Below, piece by piece: positions 1 to 8,097 of a DNA stretch of 13,679 nt. Every line of letters starts with the position of its first letter. Position 1 is the first letter of the stretch. The notes under the pieces were generated by a model. It saw only the letters and a program-made list of their open reading frames with translations, searched no databases and was not told the origin of the DNA. The stretch is from Faecalicatena sp. GTDB taxonomy: Bacteria > Bacillota > Clostridia > Lachnospirales > Lachnospiraceae. The translations under genes were made by a program, and so were the position numbers. Location of the stretch: positions 1-13,679 of the forward strand of contig VSNK01000149.1 of NCBI GenBank assembly GCA_009774255.1, in the 5' to 3' direction.

Positions 1-66
1 TTATATGACTTCCGGCAGTTTTTCTCATACTATTTCCATAAAAAAGCGCACAATCTCCCCTTGTCT

Positions 67-335
67 CTAATCAAGTTTTTTGAAAATTAAACTTCTATAT
101 CTAATAGAGACTTGGATTTTGTTAAAAATCCATTTTATCACTATAGAAAAATCGTCTGTTATTTCATCTATTACATTTATAACTTGTTCTCTATCTTCTG
201 GCTGTTCCATTTGCATGAACCGATGATATTATACGCTATTTTTCTCAATACAGATAGTGTGTTTTGGGATTTTTTAGCAATACATTTATCTTCCTGGAGA
301 TCCATGTCCAGAACATAATAATGCAGACAGTTTTC
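67..335 (-). pseudogene. Decayed transposase C-terminal fragment (ISAs1/H-repeat-like)
   Basis: Read on the minus strand from 335, the frame gives E-N-C-L-H-Y-Y-V-L-D-M-D-L, then a stretch with Q-E-D-K-C and LRKIAYNI. This resembles the C-terminal ENxLHWxLDxxFxEDxxRxxxxxxNxxxLRKxAxNxI pattern of ISAs1/H-repeat DDE transposases. The frame is preceded by an in-frame TAG (338-336). It breaks near 205-215: the neighbouring frame then continues as EQVINVIDEITDDFSI and K-W-I-F-N-K-I to a TAG at 69-67, so a frameshift as well as the stop is inferred. The upstream DDE core is absent. I see this as a remnant of an inserted element at the edge of the transfer module. The family name comes from motif memory, without a search; the protein-like nature of two joined frames is the stronger point. 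Confidence 0.55.
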
Positions 336-436
336 CTAGTTTTTATATGTATGAGTACCGCATACCTATCCTTTTTGACACAAACTTTGATTTAAACATA
401 TTTTAAATATTCATAAACTTCCCCGGTGCAAGCATT

Positions 437-457
437 CAAATGTCCACTGGACATTTG
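437..457. repeat. Perfect 10-bp inverted repeat around a single base
   Basis: CAAATGTCCA (437-446), one central C (447), then TGGACATTTG (448-457), with no mismatch. It is too symmetrical to fold well as an RNA hairpin at its very centre, but it could form a cruciform, a protein-binding site, or an RNA stem with a small loop. No T run follows on either strand, so it is not a standard intrinsic terminator. Confidence 0.75.
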
Positions 458-461
458 CCTC

Positions 462-476
462 CTGCAATTCTTGCAG
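462..476. repeat. Second small palindrome beside the 21-bp one
   Basis: CTGCAA (462-467), TTC, TTGCAG (471-476) form a perfect 6-bp inverted repeat with a 3-base loop, four bases from the larger palindrome. The pairing of the two suggests one repeat unit, possibly a dispersed intergenic element; this is inference. Confidence 0.6.
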
Positions 477-694
477 AAGCGGGTATTAGCCCCAACTTCG
501 CCCTTGATTACACAGCAAGTTAAGGAGAATTAGATCCGTAAGTGATTAAAGAATAATTATCAGCATCTAAGGAACTGTTAAAGAATTACTCTTTACATCT
601 GACTTGCCTAAATTTTCTCAAATACTACCGAGCACATTTTATTCGTGGCGGTGACATGCGGGCAGGACATGTGGATATCCTATGTTATTCCTAT

Positions 695-2671
695 TCACTT
701 TGAAATCAATAAACCATATCCTAAAATTTGACTATTTCCCAACAAATAAATACACTGTCTCACCGCATCCCCTGAATTTCCTTCCACCGTATACACTCTT
801 CCATTCTCACATTTCTCTACAATCCCTACATGATCCGACACCCCATCTCCATCCCAATCAAAAAAGATAATCGTTCCCGCTGATGGGCTATGGGTACTAT
901 CTTTCCATTTCCCATTACTCCGAAACCATTCCACTCCTGCCGGGCAGGACGCAAATTTCGGAACTGCCCCGCTTGTGATCAACCCGCACTGATCCGCACA
1001 CCAACTGACAAAGCAGGCGCACCATTCCTCTCTGCTGGGGAATCCATACCATGACCAGAACTTCTGTCCTCCTACATTTCCCACCTGTGCCATTGCTACT
1101 GATACAATCTGATTGTTTCCGAATAAACCGGCAAACAGATTCCCACCGGAATAATACCGCATTACATGTGGAACATATTCCGGGTCTCCATATCCTGACC
1201 ACCCATGAGCTGCTGCCTGCTCCTGTGAAAACTGCAAGGCGTTGGCTTCACTGTAGCCTCCATGATTTCGGATTGCCCATGATATGTAACCGTTCCCAAA
1301 ATTGTAGCCCTGAATACTCAATTTCAGTTTGTCCAAATCCTGCGGACTTGTGCATCCCGCCTCCTGAACACAATAGGCATAATACTGAATTCCTACCTGG
1401 ATAGAATACTCTGGATCAGTGATTGCGTCGGGGCTGTTGGGATATCTGGTATTAAAAGGACATTCACTGGCCTGCATAGGGTCATTCCCCTGCCCTCTGG
1501 ACTCCTGCATCATGATTGCCTGTATGACCTGCACATATTCCGAGATACCATACTCCTGGGCATATCTCTGGATCACAGGAGTATGATCCAGTACTTCCTG
1601 GCTCAGCGACTCCGCACTCTGGCTGTTACTTGAAAGAAGAACGCCTCCGATTACGCCTACAATAATAATCAGAAAAGTGGCCAGACCGCCTCCTGCCATT
1701 GCGAACGTCATTAATGCTTTGATTGAGGATACTGCCGCTTTGACTGCTGCTATGATTCCCCGGACAGCAATCTTCGTTGTTCTCTTCGCTGTTTGCGCAG
1801 TTTCTCCCACTGCTTTGGCAGACCTTACTGCCATCTGCTTTGATGCCCTTATTGCATAGTCCGCCTGCTTTTTCTGTATTGCGGCAGCCCCGGCCATTCT
1901 TTTGGATGCTGCCGCATAGCCTGCGGCTTTTTGTTGTATATGAGTATGCCTTATTGTTTTTTGAGGCGTCAAAGTATGGACTGCGTCTTTTTTATTTACG
2001 GAAAGAACAGATGCACCTGTTTGAACGGAAATAGTTTTGACTCCCTTTTCACTACTCGGATAGAACACCTCTCTCCTGCTCTGCCAGGTTTTGATTCCTC
2101 CCACACCTGGAAATTTTTCCCTACTTAATTGAGTTCTTCCTTGAACAGCGTTTGCTTTCTCCTGAGCCACTTTTGTTTTAGCAGGTTCTACTCCTAAGCT
2201 TCCTTTTTCAGTTTCTACATTTCTGAAAGAATCTGGCTTCCCAGAAACAATCTGTTCTTTTCCACGTTCTTTAATCGAATTTTTTGAGTCTTCGTTGATT
2301 GCCTCTTTTCCGTTGGCATTGATATAATCTCCTGCATACTCTTCTGTATTGTCCTCAACATTTTCTACCACGGTCTGTTCCCGTCGACGTTCTTTTATTT
2401 TCTCATAGGATTTCTTCGCCATGATCCGTCCTGCGGCGGAAACGCCTTTGACTGTCACCCCGGCTGTCCTTTCCTCTACGGAAATCACTTTTTGGCTGGC
2501 ATATTCCACTGGAGATTCCGTATCACTTCCAGAGCCGCCTGCTTCTGAAACACTATGAGACTTCTCTTTCGCTTTCAGTGCCATATCCCGCATGAGCTCT
2601 TTCGGCATCCTGGCCATGGGATCCCTCAGTTTTGGAGTCCTTCTGCACTCTTTTGTTTTGATATCTTTCAT
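695..2671 (-). CDS. Membrane-anchored lysozyme-like + CHAP cell-wall hydrolase (CD1108-type ICE protein)
   Basis: A 658-residue peptidoglycan hydrolase expected to open the cell wall for the conjugation channel. Residues 1-300 are basic and Ala/Lys/Gln-rich (probably helical), with two copies of an IKER..(K/R)EQ motif near 92-100 and 133-141. One hydrophobic segment lies at about 319-347, followed by an extracellular part. Residues ~355-510 match a lysozyme/transglycosylase-like domain: IMMQES with the likely catalytic Glu390, and GYNFGNGYISWA. Residues ~520-658 are a CHAP domain: EEWCACFVSW with probable nucleophile Cys551, and SDHVGIV with His614. Both catalytic regions look intact. The start is supported by AGAGGTGATTC before ATG. 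It is the last gene of the module in this window; in related elements more genes (DUF4315, DUF4366, topoisomerase) usually follow, but none is seen here. Confidence 0.9.
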   Translation of the reverse strand: MKDIKTKECRRTPKLRDPMARMPKELMRDMALKAKEKSHSVSEAGGSGSDTESPVEYASQKVISVEERTAGVTVKGVSAAGRIMAKKSYEKIKERRREQTVVENVEDNTEEYAGDYINANGKEAINEDSKNSIKERGKEQIVSGKPDSFRNVETEKGSLGVEPAKTKVAQEKANAVQGRTQLSREKFPGVGGIKTWQSRREVFYPSSEKGVKTISVQTGASVLSVNKKDAVHTLTPQKTIRHTHIQQKAAGYAAASKRMAGAAAIQKKQADYAIRASKQMAVRSAKAVGETAQTAKRTTKIAVRGIIAAVKAAVSSIKALMTFAMAGGGLATFLIIIVGVIGGVLLSSNSQSAESLSQEVLDHTPVIQRYAQEYGISEYVQVIQAIMMQESRGQGNDPMQASECPFNTRYPNSPDAITDPEYSIQVGIQYYAYCVQEAGCTSPQDLDKLKLSIQGYNFGNGYISWAIRNHGGYSEANALQFSQEQAAAHGWSGYGDPEYVPHVMRYYSGGNLFAGLFGNNQIVSVAMAQVGNVGGQKFWSWYGFPSREEWCACFVSWCADQCGLITSGAVPKFASCPAGVEWFRSNGKWKDSTHSPSAGTIIFFDWDGDGVSDHVGIVEKCENGRVYTVEGNSGDAVRQCIYLLGNSQILGYGLLISK

Positions 2672-2876
2672 GAATCACCTCTTCTTCCAAACGTATACTT
2701 CTGGAAAGAATCCGCCAAATTCCTTTCCAGAATCGTACAAACAAATCGTCATCCGCACAGCCACCCCAATGCAGGGAACCTATTGGAAACCGAATCTTCC
2801 CATTATCGGACAGCCGCTCTCGCTCTCTGATGAACCGGTCTGCTGGAATTTGCGTTTCTCTCCGCCTGAATTGCTT
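2553..2876 (-). other. Start-less open frame bridging the DUF6674-like and hydrolase genes
   Basis: This frame is open for 107 codons between a TGA at 2879-2877 and a stop at 2555-2553. It covers the 131-base gap (2672-2802), plus the 3' end of the upstream gene and the 5' end of the hydrolase gene in a different frame. The gap part reads like protein: FIRERERLSDNGKIRFPIGS, then LHWGGC and FWKGIWRILSRSIRLEEE. There is no ATG; the nearest candidate starts are TTG (2744) and GTG, without a Shine-Dalgarno. An AAGGGG lies just before the TGA, as if a start codon once stood there. It could be a small decayed gene, a frameshifted extension of the upstream gene, or chance. I do not recognise a family. 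Confidence 0.25.
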
Positions 2877-3591
2877 TCAGACTTCCCCTTACGGATGGCC
2901 TCTGAATCCCCTGCGCCCTTTCGCCCAGAGAATCCAGCCTCCGGATTGTCCGATCCGTATGTTTCTCCATATGATCTAAAACACCCATCGTTCCATATAA
3001 CATTTTCTGCACTTGAAACACTGCGCCCTTCTCTACTTCACGGGAGCCGACTGTCAGCGGTTCTTTCCCTGCCAGCTCCCGTTTTATGTTTCCCAAGTGC
3101 GTCTTCACCCCGTACATCTCATCTCCGATATTTCCAAGGCTTACAATCCCACGGTCTGCTGTCTCCAATGACTGATGTAACTGCCTTTTCACGCCCAGCA
3201 GTCCCCTTTTGATTCCAAGGAAATCAATGGTTTTATAGACCGCCAGAACCCCTCTCGATTTAAATTCATCAATGGTCCTATGCACACCGTCTACCAGTTG
3301 ATTTTTCACCTCGATCAATTCGTCTCTGGCAGCACATAGTTTTCCTTCCAGTGCTCCTATGGTACGCAGGAGTCTCTGCTTGAGTCCCCGTTCCTCCAGT
3401 TTCTTTACGTGATGCTTTACCGTTTTTAATTCCTTCAGCACCTTTCCAAACTGCTTGTCTATGTTGTCGATATAATCCACCAGATTCAGGATCTGCCCTT
3501 TTTCCTCATACAGTCCCTTCTCATCCAAAATCTGAAATAGTTCCCGGAATTTTTCCTGCTCTTTCAGCGGGGTAGATAATGATTCTTCCAT
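2803..3591 (-). CDS. Coiled-coil protein, DUF6674-like, conjugative element
   Basis: A 262-residue soluble, highly charged protein with no membrane segment or signal peptide. Residues ~5-75 resemble the DUF6674 N-terminus found next to T4SS genes in Firmicute ICEs (short helical region, then LVDYIDNIDKQFGKVLKEL). Residues ~60-190 are rich in heptad-like Leu/Ile/Val and Lys/Glu, so a coiled coil is likely. A conserved-looking IDFLGIKRGLLGVKRQL follows near residue 130-150. The C-terminus is basic (R-A-R-A-A-V-R). ATG at 3591 is chosen because AAAGGAGAGG stands 6-8 bases upstream. A GTG at 3675 would add 28 residues, but it reads through a terminator-like hairpin and has no good ribosome site. 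The function is unknown; position between virB4 and the hydrolase suggests an accessory transfer role. The family assignment is from memory. Confidence 0.75.
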   Translation of the reverse strand: MEESLSTPLKEQEKFRELFQILDEKGLYEEKGQILNLVDYIDNIDKQFGKVLKELKTVKHHVKKLEERGLKQRLLRTIGALEGKLCAARDELIEVKNQLVDGVHRTIDEFKSRGVLAVYKTIDFLGIKRGLLGVKRQLHQSLETADRGIVSLGNIGDEMYGVKTHLGNIKRELAGKEPLTVGSREVEKGAVFQVQKMLYGTMGVLDHMEKHTDRTIRRLDSLGERAQGIQRPSVRGSLKAIQAERNANSSRPVHQRARAAVR

Positions 3592-3622
3592 CTCCAACCT
3601 CTCCTTTCCATTTACTAAAACA

Positions 3623-3646
3623 GGGAGCGCCTCTATTGGCACTCCC
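3623..3646 (-). terminator. Probable terminator or attenuator between virB4 and the DUF6674-like gene
   Basis: On the minus strand GGGAGTGCC (3646-3638), a 6-base loop, and GGCGCTCCC (3631-3623) form a 9-bp stem with one G-U pair, followed by TGTTTTAG. It sits 137-165 bases after the virB4 stop and only about 30 bases before the next gene's ATG. Partial termination or RNA processing that lowers expression of the last two genes is more likely than a full stop, because there is almost no room for a promoter after it. Confidence 0.55.
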
Positions 3647-3787
3647 CACAAAGTCTTGACATCCTCTTTTAACACACAGCCTTCTAATCTCTATCCCATT
3701 GCCCCTTATCAAAGTTTCAATTCTGAACCGGATTTATCAATTTCCGCCGGATTTTATAAAACCTATTTATCAATCAGCATCTAACTT

Positions 3788-6130
3788 TCACTTTTTCCCA
3801 CGGAAATCCCCTGCGGAGGTAGACATCAGTTCAAAGAGCTTCGTGTTTTTAGGAAATATATTTTCAAACGGGACGAGGTTCCCCGAACAGCGAATCAGTC
3901 CGTGGCCTGCTCCTACATTAGTGATATAGGAAAGCTGATTGTCCGAAATGTTCAAAAGTCTTGCCAATTCTTCCCGGTCTGTGCTAGACTGGTTGAGTAA
4001 GATTAGAAATTCACTGTTCGCAAGCATCAGCCTGGCCGTATCTGACTTCAGCAGTTCCTCCACGTTCTGAGTTAACCCTGTCACAAAACCATAATATTTC
4101 CGTATCCGCTTATAGAGCCGGTAGAAGAAATCGGCGCTATACTGGTACTGAAACAGCAGATAAAACTCGTCCGCAAAGATCCAGGTTGTTTTCCCTTTTT
4201 TCCAGTTCTGGATTACCCGGTTGAAAATGCTGTCCAGTGTGACCAACATTCCCAATGGCATGAGTTGTTCTCCTAACTCCCGGATATCATAATCAATGAT
4301 ACGGCTTTTCGTATCCACATTGGTTGGCTGCGCAAAGGTATTCAGGCTTCCGTTAATAAATAGTTCTGAGGATAATGCCAATCCCCTTGCTTCTTCCTCC
4401 GGCTGAGCCATCAATTCCCGGTATAAATCTTTCAAGGTCGGAACCTGGCCCCTGAAACCGCCCCGGATATATTCCCGGTAAACATCCGCCGTGCATCTGT
4501 CCAGAATAGATTTTTCCTTTGCCGAAAGATTGCCCGCCCCTACCAACTGCTCAAACAGGGATAGGATGAACTCTGATTTCTCAATCAATGGGTTTTTGTC
4601 ATCTCCATAGGCCGCATCCATGTCCAGAGCGTTCAGATGGGTGTCTGATGTTGCGGAAATACAGATTACTTCCCCATTCAGTGCTTCCACCAGTGAGGCA
4701 AATTCTGACTCCGGATCTAGGATCAGGATGTCATCTTCTGTTGACAAAGCCAAATCTACGATCTCTTCCTTTGCCGAAAAGCTCTTGCCGGAACCGCTGA
4801 CTCCCAATCGGAATGAATTCCCATTCAGAAGTTTTCGTCGGTCTGCCACGATCATGTTTTTGCTGACCGCATTCTGCCCGTAATAAATCCCGCCCGGCTG
4901 CATGATCTCCTGGGTATGAAATGGGATCAGCACCGCCGTGGATTCCGTGGTCAGTGTCCGCAGGGTATGAATCCTCCGCAGGCCATAGGGCAGTACCGTA
5001 TTCATCCCGTCCACTTGCTGCCATTTTAAAACTGACATCTGGCAAAGATGTTTTCTGGCCACAGACAGCAATGTTTCCGTATCCGATTCCAATTGTTCCT
5101 TACTGTCAGCCATATGCACTATAGTCAGCAGTCCGAACATCATCCTCTGGTCTCTGGTAGTCAGGTCATCCAACATCTCCTTTGTCTCTTTTCTTTGCAG
5201 TTCCATATCATAGGGCACGACTGCGGAAAAGTTATTGTTTGCGTTCTGCCGTCTCTGCCAGGACGTTACATTTGTCTCTACTCCCAGGAGCCGGTTCTGA
5301 ATCTCCTTTACCGCTTCATCCGTAGGCACCGGCAGGATATCAATGGACAGCATCAAATCCCGGCTTAGATCACACAACTCGGAAATCATATTGTCCTTGA
5401 TATAGCTGGCGTAGTCCTGCATGTACAGCACCTGCCCATACCGTTCATCTAATTTAAAATAATCTTTATGGAACTCCATGGAATCCGGACAAATCCAGTT
5501 CTTGAAACTGCTCCCTTTTCTGGCAAATGCTTTCAGGTCAAAGGGATAGCACTGGGGCTGTTCTGCCCGGAAAAAGTCCCGGAATATCTGCAGCCGTTCT
5601 TCCGCATCCAGTTCTTCAGCTACAGAAGACAACTTCGCTAAATGCGTGACGATGTCCGTTCCTACCCTCGCAAAATAGGTTCTGGCTTCATCCACATTTT
5701 TCTTATGGACACTGATGGTCAGATACCGCTCCTGCTGAATACTGTTATTCGTACCGCTGACCTTGGAGAGAAGCATCTCATTGTACTCCCACCGATACTC
5801 GTCCAGGCCATCCCCTTTCATGGGAATTAACAGAGACTCTTCAAATTCTTCCTTGTTGATCCTCCGGTTATTCAGCGTGATCTTTGCCGATGCTCCGGAG
5901 TCCAGGGCATTCAGGAGTTCAGAATAATCCAGAAACATTTCTGTCTTATCCGCTTTGCTGGCAATGGAATAATTGATATCCGAAAACCGGAAGGATTTTG
6001 AAAATTTATTGCCTACCTGAAAAATCCCATCCGGCCAGATCCGTTGGATGGGGATGGCCTGTTGGACAGACCGGGGAATTTTAAATTTCTCCCGATCCAT
6101 CTTCTTTGCCTGATTCAGTGTTTTAATCAT
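3788..6130 (-). CDS. virB4: VirB4/TraE-type T4SS ATPase
   Basis: A 780-residue ATPase that powers assembly and transfer at the conjugation channel, working at the cytoplasmic face of the membrane. Walker A is GVSGSGKS at about residues 443-450, with Walker B WIFADE at about 650-655. QNVEELL and LLNQSSTDREEL lie further on, as in VirB4/TraE C-terminal ATPase domains. The N-terminal ~400 residues carry the usual VirB4 region (DINYSIASKADK, FSAVVPYDME). The length is normal. ATG at 6130 is chosen because AGGAGGG lies 6-7 bases upstream; this ATG overlaps the prgI stop by 8 bases, implying translational coupling. An ATG two codons earlier (6136) abuts the ribosome site and is less likely, and further in-frame extension (to 6205) would overlap prgI more. 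No frameshift or lost motif is seen. Confidence 0.95.
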   Translation of the reverse strand: MIKTLNQAKKMDREKFKIPRSVQQAIPIQRIWPDGIFQVGNKFSKSFRFSDINYSIASKADKTEMFLDYSELLNALDSGASAKITLNNRRINKEEFEESLLIPMKGDGLDEYRWEYNEMLLSKVSGTNNSIQQERYLTISVHKKNVDEARTYFARVGTDIVTHLAKLSSVAEELDAEERLQIFRDFFRAEQPQCYPFDLKAFARKGSSFKNWICPDSMEFHKDYFKLDERYGQVLYMQDYASYIKDNMISELCDLSRDLMLSIDILPVPTDEAVKEIQNRLLGVETNVTSWQRRQNANNNFSAVVPYDMELQRKETKEMLDDLTTRDQRMMFGLLTIVHMADSKEQLESDTETLLSVARKHLCQMSVLKWQQVDGMNTVLPYGLRRIHTLRTLTTESTAVLIPFHTQEIMQPGGIYYGQNAVSKNMIVADRRKLLNGNSFRLGVSGSGKSFSAKEEIVDLALSTEDDILILDPESEFASLVEALNGEVICISATSDTHLNALDMDAAYGDDKNPLIEKSEFILSLFEQLVGAGNLSAKEKSILDRCTADVYREYIRGGFRGQVPTLKDLYRELMAQPEEEARGLALSSELFINGSLNTFAQPTNVDTKSRIIDYDIRELGEQLMPLGMLVTLDSIFNRVIQNWKKGKTTWIFADEFYLLFQYQYSADFFYRLYKRIRKYYGFVTGLTQNVEELLKSDTARLMLANSEFLILLNQSSTDREELARLLNISDNQLSYITNVGAGHGLIRCSGNLVPFENIFPKNTKLFELMSTSAGDFRGKK

Positions 6131-7112
6131 CCGCATCCCTCCTGTTCTTCTGTCTGCTGTCCGGTCGAGCTGATTGCCTGTTGGGTAACTGGTTCCTGCG
6201 CCCACTGTCTGGCCGAGTTATTGGCCTCCCGGCTGACTGAACCCTCTGTTCACTGTTCGGACGGTTCCCCTGCCTTCTGGTTAACGGATTCCCGCGCTCA
6301 CCATCTGATCGGCTTACCTTCCTGCTGTTCGGCTGATTCCTTAGTTCTCTATCCAGTGGGCTTATCTGCCTGCTAATCGGACAGGTTCTTTGTTCAATCT
6401 CTGTCCTTTTTCCTTCCACATTAGCTGAACGGGATCTCAGTTCTCCACTTAGGCGTCTTCTCTGCTCATTAGATGGACAGGTTTCTCGCCCACCGTTTGG
6501 TTGATTTCTTTGTCCATTGACCGAACAGATTCTTCGGCCTGTCTCTGGTTGTTTTTTTAACCTGTTGTCTGGTTGGATTTTCCGCGAACTATTCACCTGC
6601 ACTCTACGCTGATTTTTCTCTTTGACTTCTGATCTGCTGTTATTCAACAGTTTCCGACTCTGATTCTCCCTTTTCTTTTTTACCAGCTTTCGATTCACAC
6701 GCTTCTTATCACATTTCCTGTCAGCTCTGTTTTTCTGATTCCTCTTTCTCTTTTTCTTCTCCGCTTTCCGTTTCTTTTTCCCAGTCTCGCCATCAGAAAT
6801 CCTTTCCTTCATACATTGGTAATAAAGATCCTCCGGCTGGAACAGCAGCTTCTTCGGATACAGAAACTCGGACTTTATGAACGCCCATACAAACTGTTCC
6901 GCAGTCATTCCGTGGTATCGGAAGAACCCGCAGAACGCAAAGGGAGCCGCTCCTGCCATACATAGCCATCCGGTGACTTCATCCCCTGCCACACGCCGCA
7001 AGCTGAAATAAATTCCCACCGCGGCTGCCACCGCAAGCAGAGAACATGCCATCTGCCGGAAATCCAGTCCGAAAAACATAGCTTCACGGTACTCCATGAT
7101 CTCCTTATTCAT
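6123..7112 (-). CDS. prgI: PrgI/VirB3-like channel protein with a long basic low-complexity tail
   Basis: A 329-residue protein. Residues 1-100 match the PrgI family, the VirB3-like membrane partner normally encoded just before virB4, as here: two hydrophobic segments at about 21-38 and 48-64, then EFLYPKKLLFQPEDLYY. PrgI proteins are usually about 100-130 residues. This one continues for some 220 more, first a Lys/Arg run (~111-150), then Arg/Gln/Asn/Pro/Ser-rich imperfect repeats such as RNQPN, RPDSGRR and RPDSRQK. The tail has no hydrophobic segment and should be cytoplasmic. It stays open with no stop for ~660 bases, so it is probably translated. The ATG has AGAGGT five bases upstream. 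Role of the tail is unknown; binding nucleic acid or another channel part is possible. Confidence 0.85.
   Translation of the reverse strand: MNKEIMEYREAMFFGLDFRQMACSLLAVAAAVGIYFSLRRVAGDEVTGWLCMAGAAPFAFCGFFRYHGMTAEQFVWAFIKSEFLYPKKLLFQPEDLYYQCMKERISDGETGKKKRKAEKKKRKRNQKNRADRKCDKKRVNRKLVKKKRENQSRKLLNNSRSEVKEKNQRRVQVNSSRKIQPDNRLKKQPETGRRICSVNGQRNQPNGGRETCPSNEQRRRLSGELRSRSANVEGKRTEIEQRTCPISRQISPLDRELRNQPNSRKVSRSDGERGNPLTRRQGNRPNSEQRVQSAGRPITRPDSGRRNQLPNRQSARPDSRQKNRRDADD
6126..6560 (-). repeat. Degenerate Arg/Asn/Gln/Pro repeat coding region in the prgI tail
   Basis: This encodes roughly 145 residues with recurring short motifs (R-N-Q-P-N, N-R-P-N-S, R-P-D-S-x-x-x) at irregular spacing of about 11-13 residues. 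The repetition shows in DNA as recurring plus-strand tokens like ctgtTCGGnnGATT. The copies are diverged, so recent slippage is not obvious. Confidence 0.5.
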
Positions 7113-7215
7113 TTTTACCTCTATCTACATCACCTCCACATATCTGAATCACTTCTTCATCTCCACCCCATTGCCTCTTGTTGGAATACTCAAATCCGCT
7201 TTATATTGCTTTTTT

Positions 7216-8055
7216 CTATAGTCCCATGATCTCTTTCACGATTCTATCTGATGCCTTAACCGCACCTACCAACACCAGTAAATTGAAGACTAGTTCCCCT
7301 ACATAATTCCATACGATTGTTACCGCTGACAGGCTCTGGTCACCAAGAGCCGGAGGGCTTGCCGCAAACGCCGAAAAGATAATACAGGCCAGGGCAATAA
7401 TCGCTCCTTCCAGGCAGACTCCGGTATATGACCGGATAAAGTTCTTCCCTACGGACTGCGTCGTTTCTCCCGCAAAGGAAGAGATCGGGATGGGAGCAAT
7501 CGCCGTATACATATACAGCTTGAACATCCGGCCATAAACGGTCAGTATCATAATAAAGGACAAGACCGTGATCAAAAGGCTCCCCAACAAGGTGACGATC
7601 CATAAAGGGATTGATTCTAACATTCCCACGGATTCTATCTTCTCCACAATCTCCGCAGGCAGTTCCGTCACCCCCTGGGCCATCCCGGAATTGCCCATGA
7701 TCGTGGACACGACCCCCTGCACGATAGAAAATACGGCCGTTAAGAGTTCCATGCCATACATCACTGCGGCTTGCGCCAACGCAAAACGGATGAATGCTTT
7801 CAATACATGCTCCGGTTTCTTGATGTCCGTATAGCTGGAACAGGTTTTTACGATTCCAACCGCAAAGAATAAGACCAACAGGCCATATCCGATAGCTTTC
7901 AGTCCGTCATTGACATTGACCATTACACTCCATATGGAACCGCCTTTAAAATTCTCCGGGCTTTGGGTCAGCAGCGTCCAGATCTCTGTCAGCTTATCAT
8001 TCCACGTGGATAAGGCGGAGTTTAGGTTCTGGACAATCCAGTTATCACTTTCCAA
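7216..8055 (-). CDS. virB6: VirB6/TrbL-like polytopic T4SS channel protein
   Basis: A 279-residue membrane protein of the VirB6/TrbL type used by Firmicute ICEs, placed between Maff2 and prgI as usual. Hydrophobic segments lie at roughly residues 55-72 (AIGYGLLVLFFAVGIV), 86-120, 150-175 (WIVTLLGSLLITVLSFIMIL), 205-230 and 250-267. The middle contains the family-like MYTAIAPIPISSFAGE and a following GKNFIRSY. It probably forms part of the transmembrane channel. The start is TTG at 8055, with AAAGGGGTG about eight bases upstream; no ATG lies close enough to replace it. A GTG inside that ribosome site is out of frame. The TTG start may keep the level low. About 40 bases separate it from the Maff2 stop. 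Confidence 0.88.
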   Translation of the reverse strand: MESDNWIVQNLNSALSTWNDKLTEIWTLLTQSPENFKGGSIWSVMVNVNDGLKAIGYGLLVLFFAVGIVKTCSSYTDIKKPEHVLKAFIRFALAQAAVMYGMELLTAVFSIVQGVVSTIMGNSGMAQGVTELPAEIVEKIESVGMLESIPLWIVTLLGSLLITVLSFIMILTVYGRMFKLYMYTAIAPIPISSFAGETTQSVGKNFIRSYTGVCLEGAIIALACIIFSAFAASPPALGDQSLSAVTIVWNYVGELVFNLLVLVGAVKASDRIVKEIMGL

Positions 8056-8097
8056 TCAGTTTCACCCCTTTCTTGCATCCATCCTGATAAAAAAGCA

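Larger units (their letters stand above)
339..694. other. Gene-free stretch left of the transfer operon
   Basis: No intact gene is visible on either strand. Bases 339-420 are AT-rich. Bases 421-500 contain two adjacent palindromes, listed separately. Bases 540-590 contain a short direct repeat, TTAAAGAAT at 546-554 and 578-586. A start-less open frame runs 557-703 on the plus strand and is not called. No G+C-rich hairpin with a T tract lies just after the hydrolase stop at 695, so the end of the operon transcript cannot be placed. Confidence 0.6.

Noticed and set aside
112..318. 68-codon plus-strand frame with TTG start
   Set aside because: It is antisense to the transposase remnant, which explains the sequence better; the product is AT-driven Phe/Ile/Tyr-rich.
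557..703. 48-codon start-less plus-strand frame (SASKELLKNYS...)
   Set aside because: It has no start codon or ribosome site, runs into the 3' end of the hydrolase gene, and no family is recognised.
2592..3212. 206-codon open frame on the plus strand
   Set aside because: It lies antisense to the DUF6674-like gene and the gap after it, has no ribosome site, and its Pro/Ser/Leu-rich product is typical of a shadow frame.
6044..6376. Cys/Leu/Ser-rich repetitive open frame on the plus strand
   Set aside because: Its apparent repeats are the mirror of the repetitive prgI tail on the other strand; it lacks a ribosome site.
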